Shown: piece after piece, positions 50,984 through 59,241 of the stretch
Numbering within the stretch: position 1 is the stretch's first letter
How the letters are laid out: every line of letters begins with the position of its first letter
Source: Solihabitans fulvus
GTDB taxonomy: Bacteria; Actinomycetota; Actinomycetes; Mycobacteriales; Pseudonocardiaceae
Reading direction: 5' to 3'
DNA length: 64,000 bases
NCBI RefSeq assembly: GCF_008386585.1
Contig: NZ_VUOB01000059.1
Coordinates: 117,141-181,140 of the forward strand
The notes under the pieces: model-generated
What the model was told of the DNA's origin: nothing
Databases searched by the model: none
What the model saw: only the letters and a program-made list of their open reading frames with translations
Position numbers and translations under genes: made by a program

Positions 50984-51706
50984 ATGACGCTTCCCACGAT
51001 CAACGAGGTGCCCAGCGCGACGGAGCTGCTGCCAAGCCCGTCGCTGCTGCCCGTCTCGCCGCTCGGCTCCGCCGCCACGAACTCCCGCCCGCACCAGGCC
51101 GACGGCGCGGTCGACGCGCTCGTTCGCCGGGTCCTCACGCAGCCGGAGGAGGGCAGGGACGGGCTCGTCGCGCCCGCCGTCGCGGGCGACCAATGGGCGA
51201 CCGACCGCTTGCTCGGCTCGATCCGTCCCCTGGTGGTGCGCTACTGCCGGGCCCGCGTCGGCCGGCAGGAGCGGTCCTTCGCCTCGGCGGACGACGTGGC
51301 CCAGGAGGTGTGTCTCGCGGTGCTGACGGCGCTGCCCAGCTACCGCGACCAGGGCAGGCCGTTCCTGGCGTTCGTGTACGGGATCGCGGCGCACAAGGTG
51401 GCCGACGCCCATCGTTCCGCGGCGCGGAACCGGTCCGAGCCGGTGCCCGAGGTGCCGGACGCCCCGGTGCTGGAGGCCGGTCCAGAGCAGCGAGCCATGC
51501 AGAGCGAGCTGTCCGAGCGGATGGCGCAGCTGCTGCGGGTGCTGCCGGACAAGCAGCGAGAGATCCTGCTGCTGCGGGTCGTCGTCGGGCTGTCCGCCGA
51601 GGAGACCGCCGATGCGGTCGGCTCGACCCCCGGCGCGGTACGCGTCGCGCAGCACCGGGCGTTGACCCGGCTGCGCAAGACGCTGGTGCCGGAGGACATG
51701 TTCTAG
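50984..51706 (+). CDS. sigD: RNA polymerase sigma factor, SigD-like (ShbA-type)
   Basis: This 240-residue ECF-type factor has sigma regions 2 (VRYCRARVG; SADDVAQEVCLAVLTALPSYRDQGRPFLAFVYGIAAHKVADAHR) and 4 (LPDKQREILLLRVVVGLSAEETADAVGSTPGAVRVAQHRALTRLR, in part). The sequence closely follows M. tuberculosis SigD. In Streptomyces the related ShbA drives expression of the primary sigma factor HrdB. The start is the ATG at 50984, with GGAGGGGG upstream. No anti-sigma factor gene is adjacent; the aldo/keto reductase gene is convergent. Confidence 0.9.
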   Translation: MTLPTINEVPSATELLPSPSLLPVSPLGSAATNSRPHQADGAVDALVRRVLTQPEEGRDGLVAPAVAGDQWATDRLLGSIRPLVVRYCRARVGRQERSFASADDVAQEVCLAVLTALPSYRDQGRPFLAFVYGIAAHKVADAHRSAARNRSEPVPEVPDAPVLEAGPEQRAMQSELSERMAQLLRVLPDKQREILLLRVVVGLSAEETADAVGSTPGAVRVAQHRALTRLRKTLVPEDMF

Positions 51707-51720
51707 CGGGTCTTTCCCGG

Positions 51721-52746
51721 TTACCCGTCGACGTTCTCGCGCCGCCAGGCCGGCTGGACGTCGTCGGGTCGGCCGGTCTTGGCCGGGTCGCGCTCCACGA
51801 GATCGCCGAGGACGTCGTCGATCCGCGCGAGCAGCTCCCCGTCGAGGCGGACGCCGGACGCGACGGTGTTGTGGCTGACCTGTTCCGGCCGCGACGCCCC
51901 GATGATCGCCGAGGCGACGTTGTCGTTCTGGAGCACCCACGCGACGGCGAGCTGCGCCATGCTCAGGCCCGCGTCGGCCGCGATCGGGCGGAGCCGCTGA
52001 ACCGTGGCCAGCAGGGTGTCGGACATCGCCCTCGAGATGAACCGGCCGCCCCGCTCGTCGGTGGCGCGCGAGCCTGCGGGGACCGGTGTGGCCGGCAGGT
52101 ACTTGCCGGTCAGCACGCCCTGGGTGACCGGCGAGAAGACGAGCTGGCCGATGCCGAGGCGTTTGGCGGTAGGCACAACCTGCTGCTCGATCACGCGCCA
52201 CAGCATCGAGTACTGCGGCTGGTTGGAGACCAGCGGGACGTTCAGCTCGGCGGCGAGCTGGTGCGCCCGGTCGAGCTGGTCGGCCGTCCACTCGGACACT
52301 CCGATGTAGAGCGCCTTGCCGGCGCGGACGATGTCGGCGAAGGCCAGCATCGTCTCCTCGAGCCGGACCGAGGGGTCGAAGCGGTGGGCCTGGTAGAGAT
52401 CGAGGTAGTCGGTGCCGAGGCGGCGCAGCGACTGGTTGATCGACTCCATGATGTGCTTGCGGCCGAGGCCCCGGTCGTTCGGTCCGTCGCCGACCGGGAA
52501 GTACACCTTGCTCAACAGCTCGAAGGACTCGCGCCGCAGCCCGCTGAGCGCCCGCCCGAGGACCCGCTCCGCCGCGCCGAGCGCGTAGATGTCGGCGGAG
52601 TCGAAGGTGGTGATCCCGGCCTCGATCGCCGCCCGGACGCACTTCACGGCGACGTCCTCCTCGACCTGGCCACCGTGGGTCAACCAGTTGCCGTAGGCGA
52701 TCTCACTCACCGACAGCCCGCTGTTGCCCAGTCTCCGATGTTCCAT
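51721..52746 (-). CDS. Aldo/keto reductase
   Basis: This 341-residue NADPH-dependent TIM-barrel reductase has the full catalytic tetrad: D49 and Y54 (FDSADIYALG), K80 (LLSKVYFP) and H121 (LYQAHRFD). The sequence MEHRRLGNSGLSVSEIAYGNW is typical of the Kv-beta-like AKR subfamily acting on aldehydes and ketones. The start is the ATG at 52746; upstream there is only a weak GGG. It is monocistronic and convergent with sigD, 14 bases apart. Confidence 0.93.
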   Translation of the reverse strand: MEHRRLGNSGLSVSEIAYGNWLTHGGQVEEDVAVKCVRAAIEAGITTFDSADIYALGAAERVLGRALSGLRRESFELLSKVYFPVGDGPNDRGLGRKHIMESINQSLRRLGTDYLDLYQAHRFDPSVRLEETMLAFADIVRAGKALYIGVSEWTADQLDRAHQLAAELNVPLVSNQPQYSMLWRVIEQQVVPTAKRLGIGQLVFSPVTQGVLTGKYLPATPVPAGSRATDERGGRFISRAMSDTLLATVQRLRPIAADAGLSMAQLAVAWVLQNDNVASAIIGASRPEQVSHNTVASGVRLDGELLARIDDVLGDLVERDPAKTGRPDDVQPAWRRENVDG

Positions 52747-53014
52747 GCGTCCCAACCTACTGACAAACCCGCAATCCATTGTCCTGTTTGAATTCTCCGG
52801 ATGTTCTAGTTCGACTGGAATTGGGCTGGTAGGGGGCTCGCGAAGTCGCCGTGGAGACGTAGATCACGCCAGTCGTGGCATTCGTGCACCGCCCCCAGTG
52901 TCCAATCGGGCCGAGAACCACCGGTAGTGGCCGGTGATTCCACGACTGGGGCCAGGAGGGTGAATGTGACACCGTGTCGATAACGCGCTGCCGTCGACGT
53001 CCGACCACACCCAC

Positions 53015-53533
53015 GTGGCCACATCGCACAGTCGACAACCGCACGCCGTCGCGCGCTGGTGGTGGCGCGCGCCGACCTGGTCCCGCCTGCTGGTCTCGCT
53101 CGGCGGCGGATTCGTGGTGGTGGCGGTGCTGGTCGGGACCCTCGGTCCCACCGTGCCGGTGCGCCGGACGTCAAACCAGGCGCCGGAGGACACGACGGTT
53201 GCCGCCGCAACCCCAAGCGCCACAACGGTGAGCGCGCCGACCACCTCGCCACCGCCGGCCACGACAACGACGATGGCACCTCCCGCAGCCACCGCCACCT
53301 CCACCACGACGTCGATCCCGCCGCCACCGCAGCCGCCGCCGCGGACCACCGCGTACACACCGCCAGCGCCGCCACCGACCACGGAGGAACCCGCACCGCC
53401 GCCCCGGATCGTCGGCGTGCACCCGGGCGCGTTCTGCTCGCCCGACGGCGCTCTCGGCGTCACCTCGGATGGCACGCTGATGGTGTGCGGCACGACCGCG
53501 ACGGACAAACGCGACAGGTGGCGGCGCGCGTGA
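53015..53533 (+). CDS. Membrane-anchored Pro/Thr-rich protein with C-terminal FCSPDG...MVC motif
   Basis: This 172-residue protein has one transmembrane helix (about 25-45), a long Thr/Pro/Ala-rich stalk (55-130) and a conserved-looking C-terminal end, HPGAFCSPDGALGVTSDG and MVCGTTATDKRDRWRRA, with two cysteines. The same C-terminal signature occurs in other actinomycete surface proteins. Function unknown. The start at the GTG at 53015 has no ribosome binding site and may be wrong. It overlaps the next gene by 4 bases. Confidence 0.65.
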   Translation: MATSHSRQPHAVARWWWRAPTWSRLLVSLGGGFVVVAVLVGTLGPTVPVRRTSNQAPEDTTVAAATPSATTVSAPTTSPPPATTTTMAPPAATATSTTTSIPPPPQPPPRTTAYTPPAPPPTTEEPAPPPRIVGVHPGAFCSPDGALGVTSDGTLMVCGTTATDKRDRWRRA

Positions 53534-53973
53534 CCATCCGGCTCCAGGACGGCAGCACGCCGCGCGGCCTGTGTCAGAACGGGATCATTCGGACCACCGG
53601 CTGGTTGCAGATCGGTTCGTGGGCCGTCAGTTCCGGGCTGTGGGCGGCGCTCGCCGGTTTCTTCCTGTTCCTGCCCATCAGCTACGACCTGCCCTGGGTG
53701 TCCTGGCTGTTCGCGGCCGTGGGTTTCGGGGTGTGGAAGTACTACACGACCGGGCTGCGGCCGTGTTCCAGGGCGGTCAACCTGGCGCCCTGCGCGGCGC
53801 CGGAGTTGTTGCCGGGACAGCACTTCCGTCTGTACGGCTCCGCCGGCCCGGTCGGCGAGGTCGAGATGTTCGAACTCCAACCGGACGGCTGGACGCGGAT
53901 CTGGCTGACCGGCGGCGAACAACTCGTGCTCGCACCGGAACGGCAGGTGTGGCCGGTGCGACTGCGCAACTGA
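53530..53973 (+). CDS. Small membrane protein of unknown function
   Basis: This 147-residue protein is coupled to the previous gene by a GTGA overlap. It has two adjacent transmembrane helices (VSSGLWAALAGFFLFL and LPWVSWLFAAVGFGVWKYY, about 33-70) and a C-terminal domain of about 75 residues (PGQHFRLYGSAGPVGEVEMFELQPDG). I recognise no family. The pairing with a surface-stalk protein suggests a membrane complex. Confidence 0.65.
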   Translation: MTIRLQDGSTPRGLCQNGIIRTTGWLQIGSWAVSSGLWAALAGFFLFLPISYDLPWVSWLFAAVGFGVWKYYTTGLRPCSRAVNLAPCAAPELLPGQHFRLYGSAGPVGEVEMFELQPDGWTRIWLTGGEQLVLAPERQVWPVRLRN

Positions 53974-54011
53974 GCGGCAGACTCGGCTTGATTGACCTCC
54001 AGTGCTGCGGT

Positions 54012-54710
54012 CTATTCCGCGACCGACAGGAACTCGAAGTTCCCCACTCCCACGGTTCGTTCCAGGGTGCGGACGATCGGCCGGGGGTCGTCGTAAGGCC
54101 CCGAGACGTACAGCGGCTTGCCATCTCTACCGAAGGCGATGGTGCTCGGAGGGGACCACGGACCGAGATGCCCTTCGGCGGCGGCGAAGTCGGGGTGAGG
54201 GTCAAAGCCCAGGCCACGCGCGTACTCCAGGGAACCGAACACCACCTCGCGCGCCAACTCGATGGGCGCGTTCAGCGGATCACCGTCGTACCCGGAGAAG
54301 TACTCTCGAACAAATCCACGCAGCCCGAGATCGTCCATGATCTTCGGGCCCAACGCGTTTTTCACGCCGAGGCAGTAGACATCGGCCAGATAGCCGCAGA
54401 CCGAGACCTTGTCATGCCGGTGCTTGCGGGCGACCAGTACCGAGACCAAGCCGTCGGTCCCGGCTGCCGGGTCCTCGTCCACGGGCCAGTCGGGATGATC
54501 ACCGAAGATCAGGCCGGTACTCCAGTTCGGGCTGATCCAACAGCCGGCCAGCGGCGGCTCGGATGCTTCGGCATTCGCCAGGATGGCCGCAGAGCGGACC
54601 AGACGCGCAGCCTCGGCAGGCGTGATCCCCAGGCCACGGGCGATCTGTTTGGGTGTTTGACCCTGCTCCCGCAACAGACGGACACGTTCCAGACGTTCAT
54701 CGGGCTGCAC
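54012..54710 (-). CDS. HTH-containing protein of unknown function
   Basis: This 232-residue protein begins with an HTH-like segment (RVRLLREQGQTPKQIARGLGITPAEAARLVRSAA, about 7-40) and continues with an unrecognised domain (GLVSVLVARKHRHDKVSVCGYLADVYCLGVKNA; SGYDGDPLNAPIELAREVVFGSLEYARGLGF). The GTG at 54710 is preferred because a -10-like TACGAT ends 7 bases before it, implying a leaderless mRNA; an ATG at 54737 is also in frame. It is downstream of, and on the same strand as, the second Scr1/Scr2 pair. Confidence 0.7.
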   Translation of the reverse strand: MQPDERLERVRLLREQGQTPKQIARGLGITPAEAARLVRSAAILANAEASEPPLAGCWISPNWSTGLIFGDHPDWPVDEDPAAGTDGLVSVLVARKHRHDKVSVCGYLADVYCLGVKNALGPKIMDDLGLRGFVREYFSGYDGDPLNAPIELAREVVFGSLEYARGLGFDPHPDFAAAEGHLGPWSPPSTIAFGRDGKPLYVSGPYDDPRPIVRTLERTVGVGNFEFLSVAE

Positions 54711-54834
54711 GCGACCGATCGTAGGGCAGTACGGCATCCGACTTTCTGGCCCCGACACGCACCAGCTTGGGTGCTCTTCCTCGGGAGAGCGGGACGGACC
54801 GCATGCGTGGACCGTCCCGCTCCCGCGTCCGTCG

Positions 54835-55041
54835 TCAGACTGAGTCGGGCCTAGTGGCCTTGATGCCGTCCACAAAGGCACGGAAGGTGCTTGGATGCAC
54901 CTCGATGTGTCCTGCGGCAGGACTCTTCGAGTCCCGCAGGCCGACCATGGCCGGGGTGAAAGCCACCTCGACGCAGTTCTCTTCGTTGGCGCTGTAGCTG
55001 CTCTTGCGCCAGGACGCGAGCAGCCGAGTATGCGCAGTCAT
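54835..55041 (-). CDS. DUF397 protein, Scr2-like partner (locus 2)
   Basis: This 68-residue protein has the DUF397 pattern SWRKSSYSANEENCVEVAF, LRDSKSP and HPSTFRAFVDGIKA. It follows the XRE-DUF5753 gene on the same strand by 12 bases, so they form an operon. The start is the ATG at 55041 with GAGCGAGG directly upstream. Confidence 0.92.
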   Translation of the reverse strand: MTAHTRLLASWRKSSYSANEENCVEVAFTPAMVGLRDSKSPAAGHIEVHPSTFRAFVDGIKATRPDSV

Positions 55042-55053
55042 CCTCGCTCCAGC

Positions 55054-55896
55054 TCACTCTCGATCATGATCGCGCGCGATGGACAGCATGAGCCGTCGTG
55101 ACTCCTGTTCGTCGAGCGCGATCTCCAACAGCTTCTCCGCCGTCAGCTTATGGAACTCGACCTGCCTGGGGTCGTCGAGGAACATGCCGCAAGTACGCGA
55201 CTCGACGCAGACGATGACGGAGTCGCTGAAACTCATGAGCGCGAACGAGCCGGTCAGACCGGGATGCGCTGCGACCCCGGCTGGGACGATCCGGATGTTG
55301 ATCTGTGGCCGTTCGCTGAGGTCAACGAGGTGTCGCACCTGGCTTGTCATCACCCTCGGCCCACCGATCGGAAGCCGGAGCCCGACCTCGGTGACGATGA
55401 AGTTCAGTTCGGGGAGTTGCTTGCGGGTGAAGATCGCTTGGCGGGAGATGCGACGCGCCACCCGGGCTTCGATCTCGCTGTCACTCTCGTGGAACTGGAG
55501 CGTCGAGATGACCGCGTGCGCGTAGTCGACTGTCTGGGCGAGTCCTGGCACAAGCACCAGCTCGAAGTTGGTGATGCTTGTCGCTGTCCTCTCAAGACCC
55601 TGGTACGTCCGGCTCTGCGCGTTGAGGTCAGTGGTCAACAAGCCGGAGCTGTGATCGCTCCGTGCCTGTTCGATCAGACGCTCACGCTCGCTTCCGGTGA
55701 CCCCGAGGACGGTCAGTATCGAGGCGACCTCCTCGCTGCTGGGCGCACGCTTACCGTTCTCGGTTCGGCTCATCGTGGCAGCTGACAGTCCGAGCTTCTT
55801 GCCGACTTGTTCGAGATTCATCCCGGCGGCATGGCGGTGCCGTTCCAGCTCAAGGCCGATGTGCCTGGTGCTGACGCTCGCCTGCTGCTTGGCCAT
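55054..55896 (-). CDS. Scr1-type XRE regulator with DUF5753 domain (locus 2)
   Basis: This 280-residue regulator has an N-terminal HTH (LERHRHAAGMNLEQVGKKLGLSAATMSRTENGKR, about 16-49) and a DUF5753 domain (about 90-265) with YQGLERTATSI, VPGLAQTVDYAHAVI and AHPGLTGSFALMSF. The start is the ATG at 55896 after an ideal AAGGAGG; a longer frame to 55938 is unlikely. It is divergent from two small genes at 56050 and 56467. Two AT-rich direct repeats lie 30-55 bases upstream. Confidence 0.92.
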   Translation of the reverse strand: MAKQQASVSTRHIGLELERHRHAAGMNLEQVGKKLGLSAATMSRTENGKRAPSSEEVASILTVLGVTGSERERLIEQARSDHSSGLLTTDLNAQSRTYQGLERTATSITNFELVLVPGLAQTVDYAHAVISTLQFHESDSEIEARVARRISRQAIFTRKQLPELNFIVTEVGLRLPIGGPRVMTSQVRHLVDLSERPQINIRIVPAGVAAHPGLTGSFALMSFSDSVIVCVESRTCGMFLDDPRQVEFHKLTAEKLLEIALDEQESRRLMLSIARDHDRE

Positions 55897-55925
55897 CTTT
55901 TTCCTCCTTGCAAGCTCTGCAAGAA

Positions 55926-55951
55926 ATCTACATCTCAATTAGATCTACATC
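55926..55951. promoter_or_regulatory. Candidate operator of the second Scr1-type locus
   Basis: ATCTACATC occurs twice, 17 bases apart (55926-55934 and 55943-55951). Read in the direction of the Scr1-type gene this is GATGTAGATCTAATT then GATGTAGAT, almost the same as GATGTAGATGCTAAATT at 16535-16551 before the first Scr1-type gene. Confidence 0.6.
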
Positions 55952-56049
55952 GCCTTTACCTGCGGAAATGTCACCTATATGGATGACGTGAGGACATTGC
56001 GATTTTCAATCTTCCCCTGCAATCCTCGATGGGCGGAAGGGGAGTGGTG

Positions 56050-56349
56050 ATGGATCTACCTGTTGTGTTGCCCGGTCGAGGCGACGCGGACGCGGCCGGG
56101 CTGGACGCGCTGATCCGTCGCCATCTCGCGCTGATGCTGATCGCCACGCAGACCGGTGACGATCGCACGGTCCTCTGGATGGCTCGCGCCGAAACCCACC
56201 GGCTCGTGGCCGCCATCAACGCGAGCCTGCGGGCGCACCAACTGGACCAGTTCGGCCACTGCGCGACCTGCCAGTCCGCGCGGTGCGTGCTCCGCGCGGA
56301 ACTCAGCCGCGCTCTCCTCCCGGTACGGGAACCCTCCGACGACGGTTAG
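56050..56349 (+). CDS. Small Cys-containing protein beside Scr1/Scr2 locus 2
   Basis: This 99-residue, mostly helical protein has a CATC motif (C71, C74) and a third Cys at 79 (HCATCQSARCVLR), which may bind a metal. I recognise no named family. The start is the ATG at 56050 with GGGGAG upstream. It is divergent from the Scr1-type regulator and may be under its control. Confidence 0.65.
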   Translation: MDLPVVLPGRGDADAAGLDALIRRHLALMLIATQTGDDRTVLWMARAETHRLVAAINASLRAHQLDQFGHCATCQSARCVLRAELSRALLPVREPSDDG

Positions 56350-56466
56350 GTCGAGCCACCTCGACCGCTGTCCTGGACGGCGCGGGCGGCGGCTTCTCCA
56401 GAGCACTCTCCCGCCCGCGCCGCTCCACGCCATGCATCGTCAGTGTCAACTGTGGAAGGAAAACAC

Positions 56467-56913
56467 GTGTTCGTGTCCGCTCAGCTGCCATGCACGAAAG
56501 CACCCGTCCCCGACGCTCTCTTCCCGGCGGAAGCGTCGACGAGCCGAAGGGAGTGGCGGGGTGTCTCAATCAAACTGGTGGCCGGACTCGCCGGCTACCA
56601 GTTCTGGGTGTCGCTCGGCGGCTCCTCCGTCGAACCCTACGACGTGGACGACATCGTCGACGTCGTCGCGTTGAGCGAGGAACTCCTGGACGACATCGAG
56701 GACTGGGACGAGCATTACCGCGATCTCACCAGGCGTGCGTCCGCCGACGACCTGGAGCCCTCGCGCCACCCGGATCTCGCGGCCCTCACCGCCGAGGGGC
56801 GGGCTCTCGGCAGACGGCTACGGGCCGAGGTGCCTCCCGCCATGCAGGTCTACCACCACCCGCTCGGCGCGGCTGGCTACGAACTCATCGCCGCAGACGC
56901 GGAGTGTGCTTGA
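56467..56913 (+). CDS. Protein of unknown function downstream of Scr1/Scr2 locus 2
   Basis: This 148-residue protein starts at the GTG at 56467, chosen because GGAAGGA lies 8 bases upstream; an in-frame GTG at 56443 is possible. It begins FVSAQLPCTKAPVPDALFP and has an acidic centre (EELLDDIEDWDEHY). No signal peptide or membrane segment. I do not recognise it. It may be cotranscribed with the gene at 56050. Confidence 0.6.
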   Translation: MFVSAQLPCTKAPVPDALFPAEASTSRREWRGVSIKLVAGLAGYQFWVSLGGSSVEPYDVDDIVDVVALSEELLDDIEDWDEHYRDLTRRASADDLEPSRHPDLAALTAEGRALGRRLRAEVPPAMQVYHHPLGAAGYELIAADAECA

Positions 56914-56946
56914 CCTCCACCATGGTCGAGGGCGCAGGATGAGTGC

Positions 56947-57696
56947 ATGATCGATGCCGACGCGTACCTGGAGCGGATCGGCGCCTCGCGGCGGGACACT
57001 CTTGCCGAGTTGCAGGGGGCGCACCTGAGGACCGTGCCGTTCGAGAACCTCGGCATCCACCTCGGTGAGCCGATCGTGCTCGACGAGGCTGCGCTGTTGG
57101 CCAAGATCGTCGGGCGGCGGCGGGGAGGGTTCTGCTACGAGCTCAACGGCGCGTTCGCCGCCCTGCTGCGGGAACTCGGCCACGAGGTGACGCTGTTGAG
57201 CGCACGGCCGTTCGGGCGCGACGGGGTGCCTGGGCCGCCGTTCGACCACCTCGCGTTGCGCGTCGAGGCCGCCGAGCCGTTGCTGGTGGACGTCGGCTTC
57301 GGGCGCTTCTCGCGTCACCCGCTGCGGCTGGCCGAGCGCGGCGAGCAGCGCGACCCCGAGGGCGTGTTCCGGCTCGTGGACACCCCGGACGGCGACATCG
57401 ACGTGTTCCTGGACGGCTCGCCCGAGTACCGGCTGGAGACCCGGCCGAGGGACCTGCGCGACTTCGTGCCCACCTGCTGGTGGCAGCAGACCTCGCCGGA
57501 CTCCCATTTCACCCGCTCGCTGACCTGCTCGCTGACCACCGCCGAAGGGCGGATCACGCTGAGCGGCAACCGCCTGATCCGCACCGAGGACGGCGTGCGC
57601 ACCGAAGACGTGCTGCCGGACGACGCGGCGATCCTCGCCGCCTACCGTGACCATTTCGGCGTCGTGCTCGACCGCGTGCCGGTGGTCAGTCGATAG
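56947..57696 (+). CDS. nat: Arylamine N-acetyltransferase
   Basis: This 249-residue enzyme transfers acetyl from acetyl-CoA to arylamines or hydrazines. The catalytic triad is complete: C63 (RRGGFCYELN), H101 (FDHLALRV) and D115 (LVDVGFG). In actinomycetes NATs act in xenobiotic or steroid metabolism, and amide-forming versions act in ansamycin synthesis. The length is slightly below the usual 270-280. The start is the ATG at 56947. Its end overlaps the convergent DUF72 gene by 11 bases. Confidence 0.93.
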   Translation: MIDADAYLERIGASRRDTLAELQGAHLRTVPFENLGIHLGEPIVLDEAALLAKIVGRRRGGFCYELNGAFAALLRELGHEVTLLSARPFGRDGVPGPPFDHLALRVEAAEPLLVDVGFGRFSRHPLRLAERGEQRDPEGVFRLVDTPDGDIDVFLDGSPEYRLETRPRDLRDFVPTCWWQQTSPDSHFTRSLTCSLTTAEGRITLSGNRLIRTEDGVRTEDVLPDDAAILAAYRDHFGVVLDRVPVVSR

Positions 57697-58576
57697 CCGG
57701 CCCGACACCGAGCCTGCGGGCCAGGTCGACCGCGTTCTCCGGCGCGTGCACCTTGGCGGTGTTGTCGAAGTACACGTACACGTCCCGGCCCGCGCTGCGG
57801 ACCGGCGCGGGCGCGGCCAGCGTGTGTTCGCCGCGCACGTTCCTGCCGTCGCGCCAGGTGCGGATCCGGCGCACCCACGCATCGAGGGCTTCGTCGGTGT
57901 AGCCGCTGACGTACAACTCGTGGTCGCCGTGCATCCGCACGTAGACGAAGTCGGCGGTGACGTCGTGGATGCTGGGGAACCGGTCGGTGGTGTCGGCAAC
58001 CACCAGGGCAATGTCGTTGGCGCGCAACAACTCCACGAACTCGGGCGTGCAGAAGCTGTTGTGCCGCACCTCCAGCGCGTGCCGGATCGGCCGGTCCGCG
58101 TCCGTGGTGGTGTGGGCCCGGCCGTCGAGCCGCTCGTCGTGCCGCTTCGCCAGCCGCGCGGCCTCGACGGTGTCGCGCGGCAGCTGGTCGAAGAACTGGG
58201 ACAGGAGGTCCCGGTCGAAGGGGAGGTTCGGCGGCAGTTGCCACAGCACCGGGCCGAGCTTCGGCCCGAGCGCGAGCACGCCGGAGGCGAAGAAGTTGGG
58301 CAGCACGTCCTCGGCGTCGCGCAGCCTCTTCAGGTGCGTGACGAACCTGCCGCCCTTGATCGCGAACACGAAGTCGTCCGGCGTCTGCTCGGCCCACGAC
58401 TGGTAGCTCGTCGGGCGCTGGAGCGCGTAGAACGAACCGTTCAGCTCCACCGAGCCGAGCCGCCCGGACAGGTGCGCCAGCTCGCTCCGCTGCGGCAGCC
58501 CCTTGGGATAGAAGGCGCCGCCGCGCCACGGCGGGTACACCCAGCCTGACGTGCCGATGCGAACGTCTCCGCTCAT
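57686..58576 (-). CDS. DUF72 (YecE-like) family protein
   Basis: This 296-residue TIM-barrel protein has the family signatures RIGTSGWVYPPWRG and FYPKG at the N terminus, VELNGSFYALQRP, FVFAIKGGRFVTHLKRL, and VYVRMHGDHELYVSGY. Function is unknown in the family. The start is the ATG at 58576. It is monocistronic. Confidence 0.9.
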   Translation of the reverse strand: MSGDVRIGTSGWVYPPWRGGAFYPKGLPQRSELAHLSGRLGSVELNGSFYALQRPTSYQSWAEQTPDDFVFAIKGGRFVTHLKRLRDAEDVLPNFFASGVLALGPKLGPVLWQLPPNLPFDRDLLSQFFDQLPRDTVEAARLAKRHDERLDGRAHTTTDADRPIRHALEVRHNSFCTPEFVELLRANDIALVVADTTDRFPSIHDVTADFVYVRMHGDHELYVSGYTDEALDAWVRRIRTWRDGRNVRGEHTLAAPAPVRSAGRDVYVYFDNTAKVHAPENAVDLARRLGVGPAID

Positions 58577-58649
58577 CTGGGCGAGTCTGCCCGTTGCCGG
58601 CTCGCGGCACACTTCGTGCGATCCGCCGATCCCGGCCTTGTCGTTTCGT

Positions 58650-58680
58650 GCAACCTCCGACGGCCCTGCCGGCGTGACTA
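58650..58680 (+). promoter_or_regulatory. Candidate ECF promoter of the sigma-factor gene
   Basis: GCAACC (58650-58655), 17 bases, then CGTGACTA (58673-58680) resembles ECF promoters of the Streptomyces SigE group (GCAACC/GGAACC-N16-CGTC). It lies 28 bases before the start codon and could be autoregulatory. Confidence 0.45.
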
Positions 58681-58707
58681 TCCCGACCGCAGCACGAAGG
58701 AGGACGG

Positions 58708-59241
58708 ATGACCGATCGGGACGCCGCGTTCACCGAGTATTTCGCGGCCCGGTCAGGGGCCATGCGCGGCACGGCCTACCTCCTGTGCGGCGACTGGCAA
58801 CGCGCAGAGGACCTGGTGCAGACGACCTTCGCCAAGCTCTACCTCGCCTGGCGGCGGATCTCCCGGCACGAGGTCCTCGACGCCTACACCCGTCAGACGC
58901 TCGTCAGGACGTTCGTCTCCGAGGGGCGACGCGGCTGGTTCCGGTTGGAACGGGTGGCCGAGCAGGCCGGCGACGACCGAATCGCCGAGTCGACCGGCCT
59001 GCCGGAGGAGCGGCTCGTGCTGCTCGCCGCGCTGGCCAAGGTGCCACCGAGGCAGCGCGCCGTCCTGGTGCTGCGGTACTGGGAGGACCTGGCGGTCGAG
59101 GAGACCGCCAGGCTCCTCGGCTGTTCGACGGGGACGGTGAAGAGCCAGGCCGCGCGGGGGCTGCAGACGCTGCGCGGCCTGCTCGACACCACCGCCCCCG
59201 ACGACTTCGAGATCGGGAGAGGAATCGATGGACGAGCGTGA
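58708..59241 (+). CDS. ECF sigma factor, SigE family of streptomycetes (TIGR02983-like)
   Basis: This 177-residue ECF factor has region 2 (AYLLCGDWQRAEDLVQTTFAKLYLAW) and region 4 (PPRQRAVLVLRYWEDLAVEETARLLGCSTGTVKSQAARGLQTLR pattern, in part). The family controls envelope-related genes in several actinomycetes. The start is the ATG at 58708 with GGAGGA upstream. The next gene overlaps it by 14 bases and encodes a membrane protein, probably its partner. Confidence 0.92.
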   Translation: MTDRDAAFTEYFAARSGAMRGTAYLLCGDWQRAEDLVQTTFAKLYLAWRRISRHEVLDAYTRQTLVRTFVSEGRRGWFRLERVAEQAGDDRIAESTGLPEERLVLLAALAKVPPRQRAVLVLRYWEDLAVEETARLLGCSTGTVKSQAARGLQTLRGLLDTTAPDDFEIGRGIDGRA

